DNA from: Cytophagales bacterium
GTDB taxonomy: Bacteria; Bacteroidota; Bacteroidia; Cytophagales; ES-bin-26
NCBI GenBank assembly: GCA_014379925.1
Contig: JACMKY010000382.1
Span: 1-6,729, forward strand
Length of the DNA: 6,729 nucleotides
Direction: 5' to 3'
The translations under genes and the position numbers were made by a program. The notes under the pieces were generated by a model. That model was given only the letters and a program-made list of their open reading frames with translations. It made no database searches and had not been told where the DNA came from. Shown here in pieces: positions 1-6,148 of the stretch (the first letter of the stretch is position 1; every line of letters begins with the position of its first letter).

Positions 1-183
1 GACAATTTTCGTATCTTGCTCAGGCACAAGACGCGACAAACCGTTCGGCGTACCGAACCACAAAACGCCGTCCGATGCGCGAAAAGCCGTGCTGACAAAA
101 TCTCCGGCTAAACCGTCGCTCGTCGAGTAATGTTTGATTTGTCCGGTTTCGGGCGAAATCCGGTCAACGTATCCAAAACGAAA
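1..183 (-). CDS. Two-component-regulator-type beta-propeller fragment (Reg_prop repeat), partial at both ends
   Basis: Read on the minus strand, 183 down to 1 is an open frame of 61 codons with the hallmarks of one and a half Reg_prop blades: a DRISPETGQIKHYS segment, then SDGLAGDFV, then LWFGTPNGLSRL. In known proteins such blades are tandem repeats forming the periplasmic sensor propeller of hybrid two-component systems or of related regulators with a Y_Y_Y domain. The gene runs off the left edge of the window. In the other direction it stops abruptly: an in-frame TGA lies at 184-186, there is no ATG in the open part, and the blade is cut in mid-repeat. It is therefore an internal or 5'-truncated piece, lying head-to-head against the J-domain gene. 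The parent protein, its signal and any output domain cannot be seen. Confidence 0.7.
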
Positions 184-191
184 TCAAGCCC

Positions 192-1079
192 TTGCTGAGT
201 GAAGTGATGGAGATGCGCCTGGAAATGAACGCGCTGTTGGAAAGAAAACTGGCCGACAAATCGTTCAGCCGCCGCGAAAAGCGCACGCTTATCGACCTGC
301 TGTTCTACAATTGCGACATCCTGGAGGGACTGTTCGGCCGTGACATGAGCGAGGTGCGGCTTCGGCACCTGACCAAGCGCGAACGGCAACAGTACGAAGA
401 GACGGAAGCCGGAGACCCGTTCGATGATTTTTTCGAGCAGGCGAAAAAGCAAGCGGCCGACGCCGCCCCCGACAACGACCCGCCGCCCTCCAAACGGGGC
501 CGGAAAAAGAAAACGACGGGCGACGGGCCGCAACCCGACCCGGTGAATCCGCAGGTGAAGAAGAAGCTGGACCTCCAGCGCCACCTCCGGTCGCTCTACC
601 TGACGCTGGCCAAGTTGATCCATCCCGACCTGGAGCCCGACGAGGAGAAGAAGCGGCAGCGCACCGAACTGATGCAAAAAATTACCACCGCCTACCACCA
701 CCTGGACCTCTACGAACTGCTGCGCGCCCGGCGGGACCTGCTGCAAATCGAGGCGACTGAAACCCAACCGAAAGATCCCGAAACCGAAAACGCGGAGGCC
801 GAACAGCTCCGTCAGTACGTGCAGATCCTGAAAAACCAGCGACAGGAGATGGAGTCGACGCACTTCATGCAGAACTTCCTCTCGCCCGACAACGCCCTGC
901 TTCACCGGTTTCACCACCCCCAGCAACCGCTCGACAAGGTATTCGACAAGGAAAAGAAAGTGCTGAAGAAGGAGATGGACAAGATCCGCGAGTTGCGGAA
1001 AATTCTCAACCACGAAGAGGATGCCCGGCAATACCTGGAAATGGTGCGTAACCTGCACTCCCTGAGCGATTATTTTTAA
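192..1079 (+). CDS. J-domain (DnaJ-like) protein, probably missing its N-terminus
   Basis: The frame from 192 (TTG) encodes 295 residues. Residues 1-65 are a charged helical region, and 70-125 are an acidic then basic, Pro-rich low-complexity linker (KRGRKKK at 101-107). Residues 127-180 form a J-like domain: an amphipathic helix ending in the HPD tripeptide (144-146), followed by a long Lys/Arg/Glu helix. Residues 200-285 are rich in Glu/Lys and probably coiled coil. HPD is the motif by which J-proteins stimulate Hsp70 (DnaK) ATPase, so a cytosolic co-chaperone role is inferred; the client is unknown. There is no Gly/Phe region or zinc domain, so it is not DnaJ itself. The frame is open back to 138 and reads as plausible coding sequence (IQNEIKPLL) before any start codon. 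TTG 192 and ATG 207 are weak starts, and the true N-terminus is probably lost at the junction with the propeller fragment. Confidence 0.75.
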   Translation: MLSEVMEMRLEMNALLERKLADKSFSRREKRTLIDLLFYNCDILEGLFGRDMSEVRLRHLTKRERQQYEETEAGDPFDDFFEQAKKQAADAAPDNDPPPSKRGRKKKTTGDGPQPDPVNPQVKKKLDLQRHLRSLYLTLAKLIHPDLEPDEEKKRQRTELMQKITTAYHHLDLYELLRARRDLLQIEATETQPKDPETENAEAEQLRQYVQILKNQRQEMESTHFMQNFLSPDNALLHRFHHPQQPLDKVFDKEKKVLKKEMDKIRELRKILNHEEDARQYLEMVRNLHSLSDYF

Positions 1080-1114
1080 AGGACGAATCAGGATTCCATC
1101 ACTGGGAGTATGAG

Positions 1115-1145
1115 AAGATTCCGTCTTTTTAAAAGAGGGAATCTT
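1115..1145. repeat. Near-perfect 31-bp stem-loop after the J-domain gene
   Basis: Arms AAGATTCC (1115-1122) and GGAATCTT (1138-1145) are perfect complements. After one G/G mismatch the inner TCTTT/AAAGA bases also pair (1124-1128 with 1132-1136), leaving a 3-nt loop. The structure begins 36 bp after the J-domain stop codon. It could act as a transcription terminator, although no T-run follows the 3' arm, or it could be part of a dispersed palindromic element together with the next hairpin. Confidence 0.5.
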
Positions 1146-1159
1146 TGGGAGCATTTATG

Positions 1160-1202
1160 CTGGTTCAAGCGTCGGGACGGCCTCCCGCCACGCTTGAACC
1201 AG
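1160..1202. repeat. Long GC-rich stem-loop with perfect 12-bp arms
   Basis: CTGGTTCAAGCG (1160-1171) and CGCTTGAACCAG (1191-1202) are exact inverted repeats. Inside them CGGGA (1173-1177) pairs with TCCCG (1183-1187) around a CGGCC loop, with small asymmetric bulges (T1172; CCA 1188-1190). The bulged, GC-rich hairpin resembles REP-type palindromes. A function as terminator or mRNA-stability element between the J-domain and acylase genes is equally possible. A shorter hairpin (GGGCT/AGCCC, 1215-1229) followed by GTTATTT lies 12 bp downstream. Confidence 0.6.
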
Positions 1203-1214
1203 TAAGGGCAGTCA

Positions 1215-1229
1215 GGGCTGCGTGAGCCC
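1215..1229 (+). terminator. Short hairpin followed by a T-rich stretch, weak terminator candidate
   Basis: GGGCT (1215-1219) pairs with AGCCC (1225-1229) across a GCGTG loop, and GTTATTT follows directly. The stem has only five pairs and the T-tract is broken by an A, so it is at best a weak intrinsic terminator for transcription arriving from the J-domain gene. It ends 39 bp before the acylase start. Confidence 0.25.
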
Positions 1230-1268
1230 GTTATTTACGCGCCACACCAAGCCATTTCATCCGACGAC

Positions 1269-3698
1269 ATGAAGCAACTCCTGGCCTTTCTCAGCCTGAT
1301 CGTTACGCTGGCCCTGACGTGGGCGCTCGATACCAAACTGGGTGACGTGCCGCCCCTGGGCAAACTGCTCAGTCCCTTCACGGGCTTCTGGCGGAATGCC
1401 GAAACCGGGGAGCTGGCCCCGGTTTCCGTTCCGGTGGCCGGACTGAAGGGCAAGGTCACCGTGCACTTCGACGAGCACCGCATTCCGCACGTCTTCGCCG
1501 ACCACAATGCCGACCTGTATTTTGCCCAGGGCTACCTCACCGCCCGCGACCGGCTCTGGCAGATGGAGTTCCAGACCCACGCCGCCGCCGGCCGCCTTTG
1601 CGAGATTGTGGGCGAAAAAGCCCTGCCGCTCGACCGCTACCAGCGCCGGATGGGCACGGTGTACGGGGCCGAAAATTCGCTGAAGGGCATCATGGCCGAT
1701 CCCCTGGCCCGCCAGGTGGTGGAAGCCTACACCGCCGGCATCAACGCCTACCTGGCTCAACTGGCGCCCCGCGACTATCCCCTCGAATACAAACTGCTCG
1801 ACTACGCCCCCGAACCCTGGACGCCCCTGAAGGTGGCCCTGCTTTCCAAGCAGATGACCCACACCCTGGCGGGCGACAGCGACGACCGGTTCATGACCAA
1901 CGTGCTCAACCAATACGGCCCGCAGGTGGTGAAAGACCTCTTTCCCGACTATCCCTTCCGCGAATCGCCGGTGGTACCGTCGGGAACCGCGTTGGATTTC
2001 ACGCCCGTGCCCGTGCCCCCGCCGCCCGCCGACTTCGTGGCGCGGATGTCGGACCGGCGGCCGGAAAAGGAGCAAGCAGAAGGCATCGGCAGCAACAACT
2101 GGGCCGTGGGCGCGGCAAAGTCGGCGACGGGCTACCCCATCCTGTCCAACGATCCGCACCTGAACCTGACGCTGCCTTCCATCTGGTACCAGATCCAGCT
2201 CGTTTCACCGGATATGAACGTGTACGGCGCTTCGCTGCCGGGGGCGCCGGGGGTCATCATCGGCTTCAACCGCGACGTGGCCTGGGGCGTGACCAACGTG
2301 GCCGCCGACGTGATGGACTGGTACGAAATCAAGTTCCGGGACGCGGGACGCGACGAATACTGGCACGATGGCAAGTGGAAACCCGTCACCAAACGAATCG
2401 AAGCAATCAAGTTCCGGGGTGGGACGGGCGTGGTGGATACCGTGCGTTACACGCACCACGGGCCGGTGGTGTACGAGCGGGGCGAAAAGTCCTACGACGC
2501 CCAGGTGCCGATCGGCCACGCCATGCGCTGGATCGCCTTCGAGCAGTCCAACGACGTGGTCGCCTTCTACGACCTCAACCGCGCCCGCAACTACGACGAC
2601 TACGTGAAGGCCCTCTCGTTGTACAGCGCCCCGGCGCAGAACTTCATTTTTGCTGACAACAAGAAGGACATCGCCATCTGGCCCAACGGCAAGTACCCGC
2701 TCAAGTGGAAGGACCAGGGCAAGTTCGTGCTCGACGGCTCGAACCCGGCCCACGACTGGCAGGGCTGGATTCCGCACGCCCACAACCCGCACGTGCGAAA
2801 CCCGGAACGCGGCTTCGTGAGTTCGGCCAACCAGTCTTCCACCGACACGCTCTACCCGTACTACCTCAACTGGAAATTCGCCCCCCCGGAAAGGGCCCTC
2901 CGCATCAACGAACGGCTGGCGGCCATGACCCGCGCCACGCCCGACAGCCTGCGGGCCCTGCAAAACGACAACTTCAGCCTCAACGCCCAGGTAATCCTGC
3001 CCGCGCTGCTGCCCTTGGTTCAGACCAATCAGTTGACTGCCGACCAACGGGCCGCGTGGCAGGCGTTGGCCGGCTGGCGGTACGTGAACGGAGCCGATCA
3101 GATCGGGCCGACCCTCTTCGAACTCTGGCGGAGCAACCTGAACCAGGCCATCTGGCAGGATGAATTCGGCAGCAACCGCCGAGCCCCGATGCCGTATCCC
3201 ACCCGCGACCGCACCGTGCAGATGATCCTTCACGAACCCGACGCCCGCTGGTTCGACAACGTAACGACCGCCGGCCAGCGGGAAAGTCTGGCCGACCTGG
3301 TCAACCAGACTTTCCGGGCCACCGCCGATACGCTGCGCGAGCAACACGGTCCGCTGGGTCCGGCCTGGCAGTGGGGACGTGCGAGGGGCACCGACATCAT
3401 GCACCTGGCGCGGATTCCGGCCCTGAGCCGGATGGGTCTGGTAACGGGCGGCGGCGGTAGCATCGTCAACGCGACGACGAAGGGCAACGGCCCTTCCTGG
3501 CGCATGGTCGTGGCCCTGGGACCAAACGTGAAGGCCTTTGGCGTGTACCCCGGCGGACAGTCGGGCAATCCCGGCAGTCCCTACTACGACAACCTGGTCG
3601 AAACCTGGCGCAAAGGTGAATTAAACGAATTGCTCTACCTGCGGAGCAAGGAAGAGAAGAGCAGCCGGATCGTGGCTACGTGGAGCTTGGGAAAGTGA
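1269..3698 (+). CDS. Penicillin acylase family protein (Ntn-hydrolase, peptidase S45)
   Basis: This intact 809-residue precursor is typical in length for the family, which hydrolyses amide bonds of penicillins, cephalosporins, acyl-homoserine lactones or other N-acyl compounds. Residues 1-20 are a hydrophobic signal or membrane anchor without a lipobox cysteine, so the enzyme should face the periplasm. The A-chain region (about 60-250) contains IPHVFADHNADLYFAQGY and RDRLWQME, both family signatures. A Pro-rich spacer (245-253) precedes EGIGSNNWAV, where cleavage between Gly274 and Ser275 would free the catalytic B-chain Ser. Further signatures are SNDPHL (293-298), VSSANQ (517-522; Asn521 is the likely oxyanion-hole residue), Arg545 near the conserved Arg position, and the C-terminal GPSWRMVV (741-748) with PGGQSGNPGSPYYDN (761-775). 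ATG 1269 is chosen because it gives the signal peptide. Codons are strongly GC-ending. Substrate specificity cannot be read from the sequence. The gene stands alone, with no obvious partner. Confidence 0.97.
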   Translation: MKQLLAFLSLIVTLALTWALDTKLGDVPPLGKLLSPFTGFWRNAETGELAPVSVPVAGLKGKVTVHFDEHRIPHVFADHNADLYFAQGYLTARDRLWQMEFQTHAAAGRLCEIVGEKALPLDRYQRRMGTVYGAENSLKGIMADPLARQVVEAYTAGINAYLAQLAPRDYPLEYKLLDYAPEPWTPLKVALLSKQMTHTLAGDSDDRFMTNVLNQYGPQVVKDLFPDYPFRESPVVPSGTALDFTPVPVPPPPADFVARMSDRRPEKEQAEGIGSNNWAVGAAKSATGYPILSNDPHLNLTLPSIWYQIQLVSPDMNVYGASLPGAPGVIIGFNRDVAWGVTNVAADVMDWYEIKFRDAGRDEYWHDGKWKPVTKRIEAIKFRGGTGVVDTVRYTHHGPVVYERGEKSYDAQVPIGHAMRWIAFEQSNDVVAFYDLNRARNYDDYVKALSLYSAPAQNFIFADNKKDIAIWPNGKYPLKWKDQGKFVLDGSNPAHDWQGWIPHAHNPHVRNPERGFVSSANQSSTDTLYPYYLNWKFAPPERALRINERLAAMTRATPDSLRALQNDNFSLNAQVILPALLPLVQTNQLTADQRAAWQALAGWRYVNGADQIGPTLFELWRSNLNQAIWQDEFGSNRRAPMPYPTRDRTVQMILHEPDARWFDNVTTAGQRESLADLVNQTFRATADTLREQHGPLGPAWQWGRARGTDIMHLARIPALSRMGLVTGGGGSIVNATTKGNGPSWRMVVALGPNVKAFGVYPGGQSGNPGSPYYDNLVETWRKGELNELLYLRSKEEKSSRIVATWSLGK

Positions 3699-3720
3699 TG
3701 GATTGATTGTTGATCCAAAG

Positions 3721-3852
3721 ATGAAGCACGAAGTAAGATATACGGTTAGAATAACGTTTCCGCTGTTGACGGGAGTCGTCTGCCTACTGACTACCTGCTC
3801 GACAATGGTTTCTGAAAGTAATTCGATTACCTGGAAACCGGTGAAACGATAA
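3721..3852 (+). CDS. Tiny hypothetical ORF with a lipoprotein-like N-terminus, doubtful
   Basis: ATG 3721 opens a 43-codon frame with a basic start (MKHEVRYTVR), a hydrophobic stretch (ITFPLLTGVVCLLTT) and a Cys at residue 26 followed by Ser. LTTC is only a poor lipobox, since Thr at -1 is unusual. The stop TAA (3850-3852) overlaps the ATG at 3852 of the DUF433 relic frame (TAATG). The ORF lies partly over the decayed antitoxin sequence in a different frame and has no clear ribosome binding site. It could be a chance ORF in degenerating DNA. Confidence 0.22.
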   Translation: MKHEVRYTVRITFPLLTGVVCLLTTCSTMVSESNSITWKPVKR

Positions 3853-3968
3853 TGGAGTTTCTGGAAGACTTTCCGTCGGTGAGACGCGAACAAGTGCGGA
3901 AGCTGCCGGAGTTTTCGCAAAAAATTTTTCCAGTTCAACCGAGATTCTCAATGAAAATTTTTGCTTGA
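3822..3968 (+). pseudogene. DUF433 antitoxin-like gene, C-terminal relic
   Basis: The frame starting at 3822 reads FDYLETGETIMEFLEDF and continues PSVRREQVRKLPEF. This is the characteristic C-terminal half of DUF433 proteins, which are small winged-helix antitoxins usually encoded just before a DUF5615 (Mut7-C/PIN-like) toxin. The N-terminal half is gone: in-frame TGA (3813) and TAA (3819) precede it. The end appears to have slipped. After SQKIF the reading continues sensibly only in another frame (SSTEILNENF, from 3932), as if one T had been lost from the A6T5 tract at 3919-3929. Family assignment is from motif memory, and the relic is too short for certainty. It is very probably non-functional. 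Confidence 0.6.
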
Positions 3969-3972
3969 TGAC
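3951..3972 (+). pseudogene. Start of a DUF5615/PIN-like toxin gene, relic of about seven codons
   Basis: ATGAAAATTTTTGCTTGATGAC holds the expected start of a DUF5615 toxin, MKILLDD, if one T of the T5 tract (3958-3962) is removed. As sequenced it reads MKIFA and stops. With four Ts the same bases would also end the antitoxin frame as LNENFA-stop, giving the overlapping stop/start arrangement typical of such pairs. The rest of the toxin (PIN-like Asp residues and core) is absent; downstream DNA encodes a membrane protein instead. The identification is an inference from the paired context. Confidence 0.45.
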
Positions 3973-4380
3973 CAAGAGATTGAAAAGCCGCGTTTCTACT
4001 TCTTTCTCCAACCCCTTACTTTCAACCCTGTGCTTATCCTCCTCATCCTCGTCATCAGCCTGATTGCCCAGCTTTTCCTGCCCTGGTGGATCATCGCCCC
4101 GGTTGCCTTCGGGTTGGCCGCGTGGCGGGCTTCGTCGGCGGGCCACGCGTTCGGGGCGGGGTTTCTTGGCATCGGCCTGGGCTGGCTGGGGGCGAGCCTG
4201 TTGATTCACCTCCGCACCGGAGGCATCCTGACGGCGCGGATGGCGGAATTGTTGCCGCTCCACAGTTCAGCCGGGCTGATCGGGGTAACGGTTCTGGTCG
4301 GTGGCTTGGTGGGGGGATTGGCCGCGCTGTCGGGCTACTTGGGTCGGCGGGCGGTGCGGGCTCCGGTGGCCGGACGGTGA
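3961..4380 (+). CDS. Small integral membrane protein, four predicted helices, start uncertain
   Basis: The open frame 3955-4380 encodes a very hydrophobic protein. From TTG 3961 it is 139 residues, with likely membrane segments at about 23-40, 42-56, 62-83 and 103-126. The protein has Gly-rich helices (HAFGAGFLGIGLGWLGAS) and a short loop HLRTGGILTARMAELLPLHSS between helices 3 and 4, ending in a basic tail. I do not recognise a named family. The first roughly 20 residues (LDDQEIEKPRFYFFLQPL) seem foreign: they begin with the shifted toxin-start codons and contain no ATG. GTG 4030 (VLILLILV) would begin right at helix 1. Probably the native start was lost when upstream DNA was joined, so expression is doubtful. 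Codon use is GC-rich like the acylase gene, unlike the genes to the right. Confidence 0.6.
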   Translation: MLDDQEIEKPRFYFFLQPLTFNPVLILLILVISLIAQLFLPWWIIAPVAFGLAAWRASSAGHAFGAGFLGIGLGWLGASLLIHLRTGGILTARMAELLPLHSSAGLIGVTVLVGGLVGGLAALSGYLGRRAVRAPVAGR

Positions 4381-4411
4381 GGATTCCGACCCGGATCAGT
4401 ATTCTTTTTTT

Positions 4412-4433
4412 GGTAGTGCCAAAGAAGCAATGC
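4412..4433 (+). mobile_element. Possible left end of the IS1-family relic
   Basis: GGTAGTGCC at 4412-4420, just after a T-run and 66 bp before the transposase start, has the GGTnnTG look of IS1-family terminal repeats and lies at a plausible distance. No inverse copy (GGCACTACC) is found downstream, as expected if the right end was deleted. The assignment rests on resemblance alone. Confidence 0.25.
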
Positions 4434-4477
4434 TACGGGTAGATTCGGCCTCAAGCAGCCGGAAAACGAGTAAATGA

Positions 4478-4752
4478 ATGGACGCCCTGATTTGTCCTAC
4501 CTGTGATTCCACGCTTGTCAAGCGCAACGGCCACCTTCACAACCACCAATGCAAGGCTTGCCAGCGCCAGTTCGTGGAGCATCCCGCCAACATCGCCGCC
4601 AGCGCTGAGCAAAAGAGGCTGATCGGCAAACTGCTCCTGGAACGCATCTCCCTGGGGGCATCTGCTGGGTGGTCAACGTGAGTCTGCCCTGGCTGTTGGC
4701 TTACCTGGAGGGCCTCTACGAAGCAGCGCCCGCTGACTTGGGCAAAGCTTGA
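4478..4752 (+). pseudogene. IS1-family transposase N-terminus (InsA-like), frameshifted and truncated
   Basis: From ATG 4478 the frame encodes a zinc ribbon, CPTC (residues 6-9) and CKAC (25-28) with VKRNG between them and QRQFVEH after, as in InsA-type heads of IS1-family transposases. It continues through LIGKLLLERISL, the start of the helix-turn-helix. At the G5 run (4654-4658) the frame breaks: the original frame ends at 4681, while the frame from 4660 continues the expected protein (ICWVVNVSLPWLLAYLEGLYEAA) to TGA 4750-4752. About one base is missing relative to the expected LRGIC. The DDE catalytic part is entirely absent, so this is a dead remnant. Its presence shows past insertion-sequence activity in the scrap zone. 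Confidence 0.75.
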
Positions 4753-4801
4753 AAATAGATTCAGCATATCGTTTCGTTACTGTTTCGGAAGCGTCCACAA
4801 A

Positions 4802-4816
4802 ATGAAATCATTTCAT
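4802..4816. promoter_or_regulatory. 15-bp perfect palindrome upstream of the unknown gene
   Basis: ATGAAAT-C-ATTTCAT is a perfect 7-1-7 palindrome lying just before the candidate start ATG 4818 and 47 bp before ATG 4863. It may be an operator or a chance AT-rich palindrome. No regulator gene is adjacent. Confidence 0.3.
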
Positions 4817-4817
4817 A

Positions 4818-5237
4818 ATGATAACGATTGCAAGAAGGACAAATGAATTGAGGCGATGTCAAATGAATGATTACTTTTTTACCCATCAAGGGCAAATCCC
4901 GGATTTCGCGAATTTGCCTTTAATTGACTTGATCATTTTTATTCAAGCAAGTAGGACAATAAGCGGCGTCTGTATAGTTAACAAGTCTACTGTAAAAGCG
5001 GTCGTAAAAAGGACTACTGAGATTAAGGGGAGGAAGCTGACCCTTTGCGGCCTGGATGGCGACGTAAATCGTCTCGTAACCGAATGCGGCAATGACCACC
5101 CAGGGGTAGACTTTTACCTCGGACAAAGCACCCGGGTAATGCGCGTACCAGTAACAGAATTTGCCCGGTTGAAAGCTTACCCGTCGGTTCCCACGGTGAC
5201 AAACCTGGGTTGTCGGGAGTGGTTGGTTAAAAACTAA
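4818..5237 (+). CDS. Hypothetical protein, family not recognised
   Basis: The ORF gives 139 residues from ATG 4818, or 124 from ATG 4863 (MNDYFFTHQGQIPDF). The second start reads more naturally, because the first 15 residues (ITIARRTNELRRCQ) look like translated leader and would start immediately after a palindrome. The protein seems soluble and mixed alpha/beta: an N-terminal hydrophobic helix (LPLIDLIIFIQAS), a basic middle (KAVVKRTTEIKGRK), then GLDGDVNRLVTECG and VDFYLGQSTRVMRVPV. There is no signal peptide or membrane anchor. No catalytic motif is evident. Its TAA overlaps the stop of the convergent dehydrogenase gene. Base composition is lower in GC than the acylase. It could be the remainder of a larger protein, but the frame is clean throughout. 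Confidence 0.6.
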   Translation: MITIARRTNELRRCQMNDYFFTHQGQIPDFANLPLIDLIIFIQASRTISGVCIVNKSTVKAVVKRTTEIKGRKLTLCGLDGDVNRLVTECGNDHPGVDFYLGQSTRVMRVPVTEFARLKAYPSVPTVTNLGCREWLVKN

Positions 5238-6049
5238 TTTGCTCTTTGGTGTTTGGTCATACCACCCATCACTGCTTTCATGATCATTATTTTTCCCCAT
5301 CTCGGGACTGTTGCCAAGGAATAAACCAAAACCTTAGTAAGCAATCCCGGTAATACGGTCGCTTTTCGTCCCAATGCTTTAAGGATTGGGATGGCGACAT
5401 CGGAAGGTTTCAAGGCGGCTCCCATGACCATGTTTGAGCGTTCAGAAAATCCACTGAGTACCGGGCCGGGTGCCGCCGCCAGAACATCTATTCCGGATGG
5501 TTTTAACTCTGCATTCAAAGCTTCCGCTAAAGATTGAACGTACGCTTTGGTGGCCGCGTAATTGGCGGCGAAAGGTACCCCTTGAAAACCAACCAGGGAA
5601 CTCAAAAGAATGATGCCCCCTTTTTTCCGTTGTTTAAATACCTTGGTAAAATGATGGGTAAACATCAACAACGCGGTACAATTTACTTTTACCATGTTTA
5701 TTTCGTCTTCCAAAGAAGAATCCACGAAACTTCCCGAAGTTCCGAATCCGGCGGAAGCGATTAGCAGGCCGATGTCGAAGTTCTTGCTTTCATTGATCAC
5801 TTTGGTAGCTTCGTTCTCTTCGGATAGGTCGGCAGCCAAAGTTCTCGCCTGAACACGATACTTATTTTTGATTCCGCTGGCAAGCTCGTCCAATAAATCC
5901 TTTCGCCTGGCAACCAACAGCACATTCAAGCCGGACTCCGCCACGCGTTCACTGAGTTCTTTACCGATGCCGGAAGAAGCACCGGTAATGATCGCCCACG
6001 ATCCGTATTTCTCCTTCAGTCTCCGTTTTTCCGCGGTTGTAAAATTCAT
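5234..6049 (-). CDS. Short-chain dehydrogenase/reductase (classical SDR), probably NADP(H)-linked
   Basis: This complete 271-residue Rossmann-fold oxidoreductase has all expected landmarks. The nucleotide-binding TGASSGIG is at 22-29, with basic ARR at 47-49 after strand 2, favouring NADP(H) over NAD(H). Asp74 lies in AADLS, ASAG (98-101) replaces the usual NNAG, and Asn123 is in KVN. Catalytic Ser151 sits in SSLVG, with Tyr164 and Lys168 in YAATK, followed by PGPV (194-197). The C-terminal tail (LLTKVLVYSLATVPRWGKIMIMKAVM) is hydrophobic and could form the substrate pocket or associate with the membrane. Substrate (ketone, acyl or steroid-like) is unknown. ATG at 6047-6049 is the first in-frame start and gives the normal short lead before the Gly motif. 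The gene converges on the unknown ORF, with their stop codons overlapping (CTAA at 5234-5237). Confidence 0.96.
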   Translation of the reverse strand: MNFTTAEKRRLKEKYGSWAIITGASSGIGKELSERVAESGLNVLLVARRKDLLDELASGIKNKYRVQARTLAADLSEENEATKVINESKNFDIGLLIASAGFGTSGSFVDSSLEDEINMVKVNCTALLMFTHHFTKVFKQRKKGGIILLSSLVGFQGVPFAANYAATKAYVQSLAEALNAELKPSGIDVLAAAPGPVLSGFSERSNMVMGAALKPSDVAIPILKALGRKATVLPGLLTKVLVYSLATVPRWGKIMIMKAVMGGMTKHQRAN

Positions 6050-6071
6050 TTTTGTGCCAGATTTTGTTCGT

Positions 6072-6079
6072 GAAAATTA
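6072..6079 (-). promoter_or_regulatory. Possible -7 box for the dehydrogenase gene
   Basis: On the minus strand 6079-6072 reads TAATTTTC, seven of eight positions matching the Bacteroidota -7 consensus TAnnTTTG, about 22 bp before the start codon. No good TTG -33 element lies at the usual spacing, so this is a weak candidate. Confidence 0.25.
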
Positions 6080-6148
6080 CCGCCAGGATTCAGGTGTTGC
6101 CGAAGGCGGACCATTTCAGCACTGCCGTTGGTCATGATTGCCGCCGGC

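Noticed and set aside
108..1154. Minus-strand ORF of 348 codons covering the J-domain gene
   Set aside because: It mirrors the HPD protein; its composition is that of an antisense shadow, and its start lies inside the stem-loop cluster.
1110..1205. 31-codon plus-strand ORF rich in Arg, Lys and Trp
   Set aside because: It lies wholly within two inverted repeats, so its bases are better explained by the hairpins than by coding.
2205..3404. Long minus-strand ORF of 399 codons opposite the acylase gene
   Set aside because: It is antisense to a clearly conserved enzyme. GC-rich third positions suppress stop codons on the opposite strand, and its translation (repeated Val/Gly/Arg/His) has no recognisable fold. 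The same reasoning applies to the minus ORF 1257-2159 and the plus out-of-frame ORF 1598-2656.
3699..3720. Hairpin GGAT/ATCC after the acylase stop
   Set aside because: It has only five Watson-Crick pairs plus wobbles and no T-run, so it is not convincing as a terminator.
3784..4263. Minus-strand ORF of 159 codons over the relic and membrane gene
   Set aside because: It is highly charged low-complexity translation (Arg/Glu/Gln/Pro) opposite the hydrophobic protein frame, a typical shadow.
4381..4411. Intrinsic terminator after the membrane protein gene
   Set aside because: There is a T-run (4404-4411), but the preceding bases do not form a stable uninterrupted stem.
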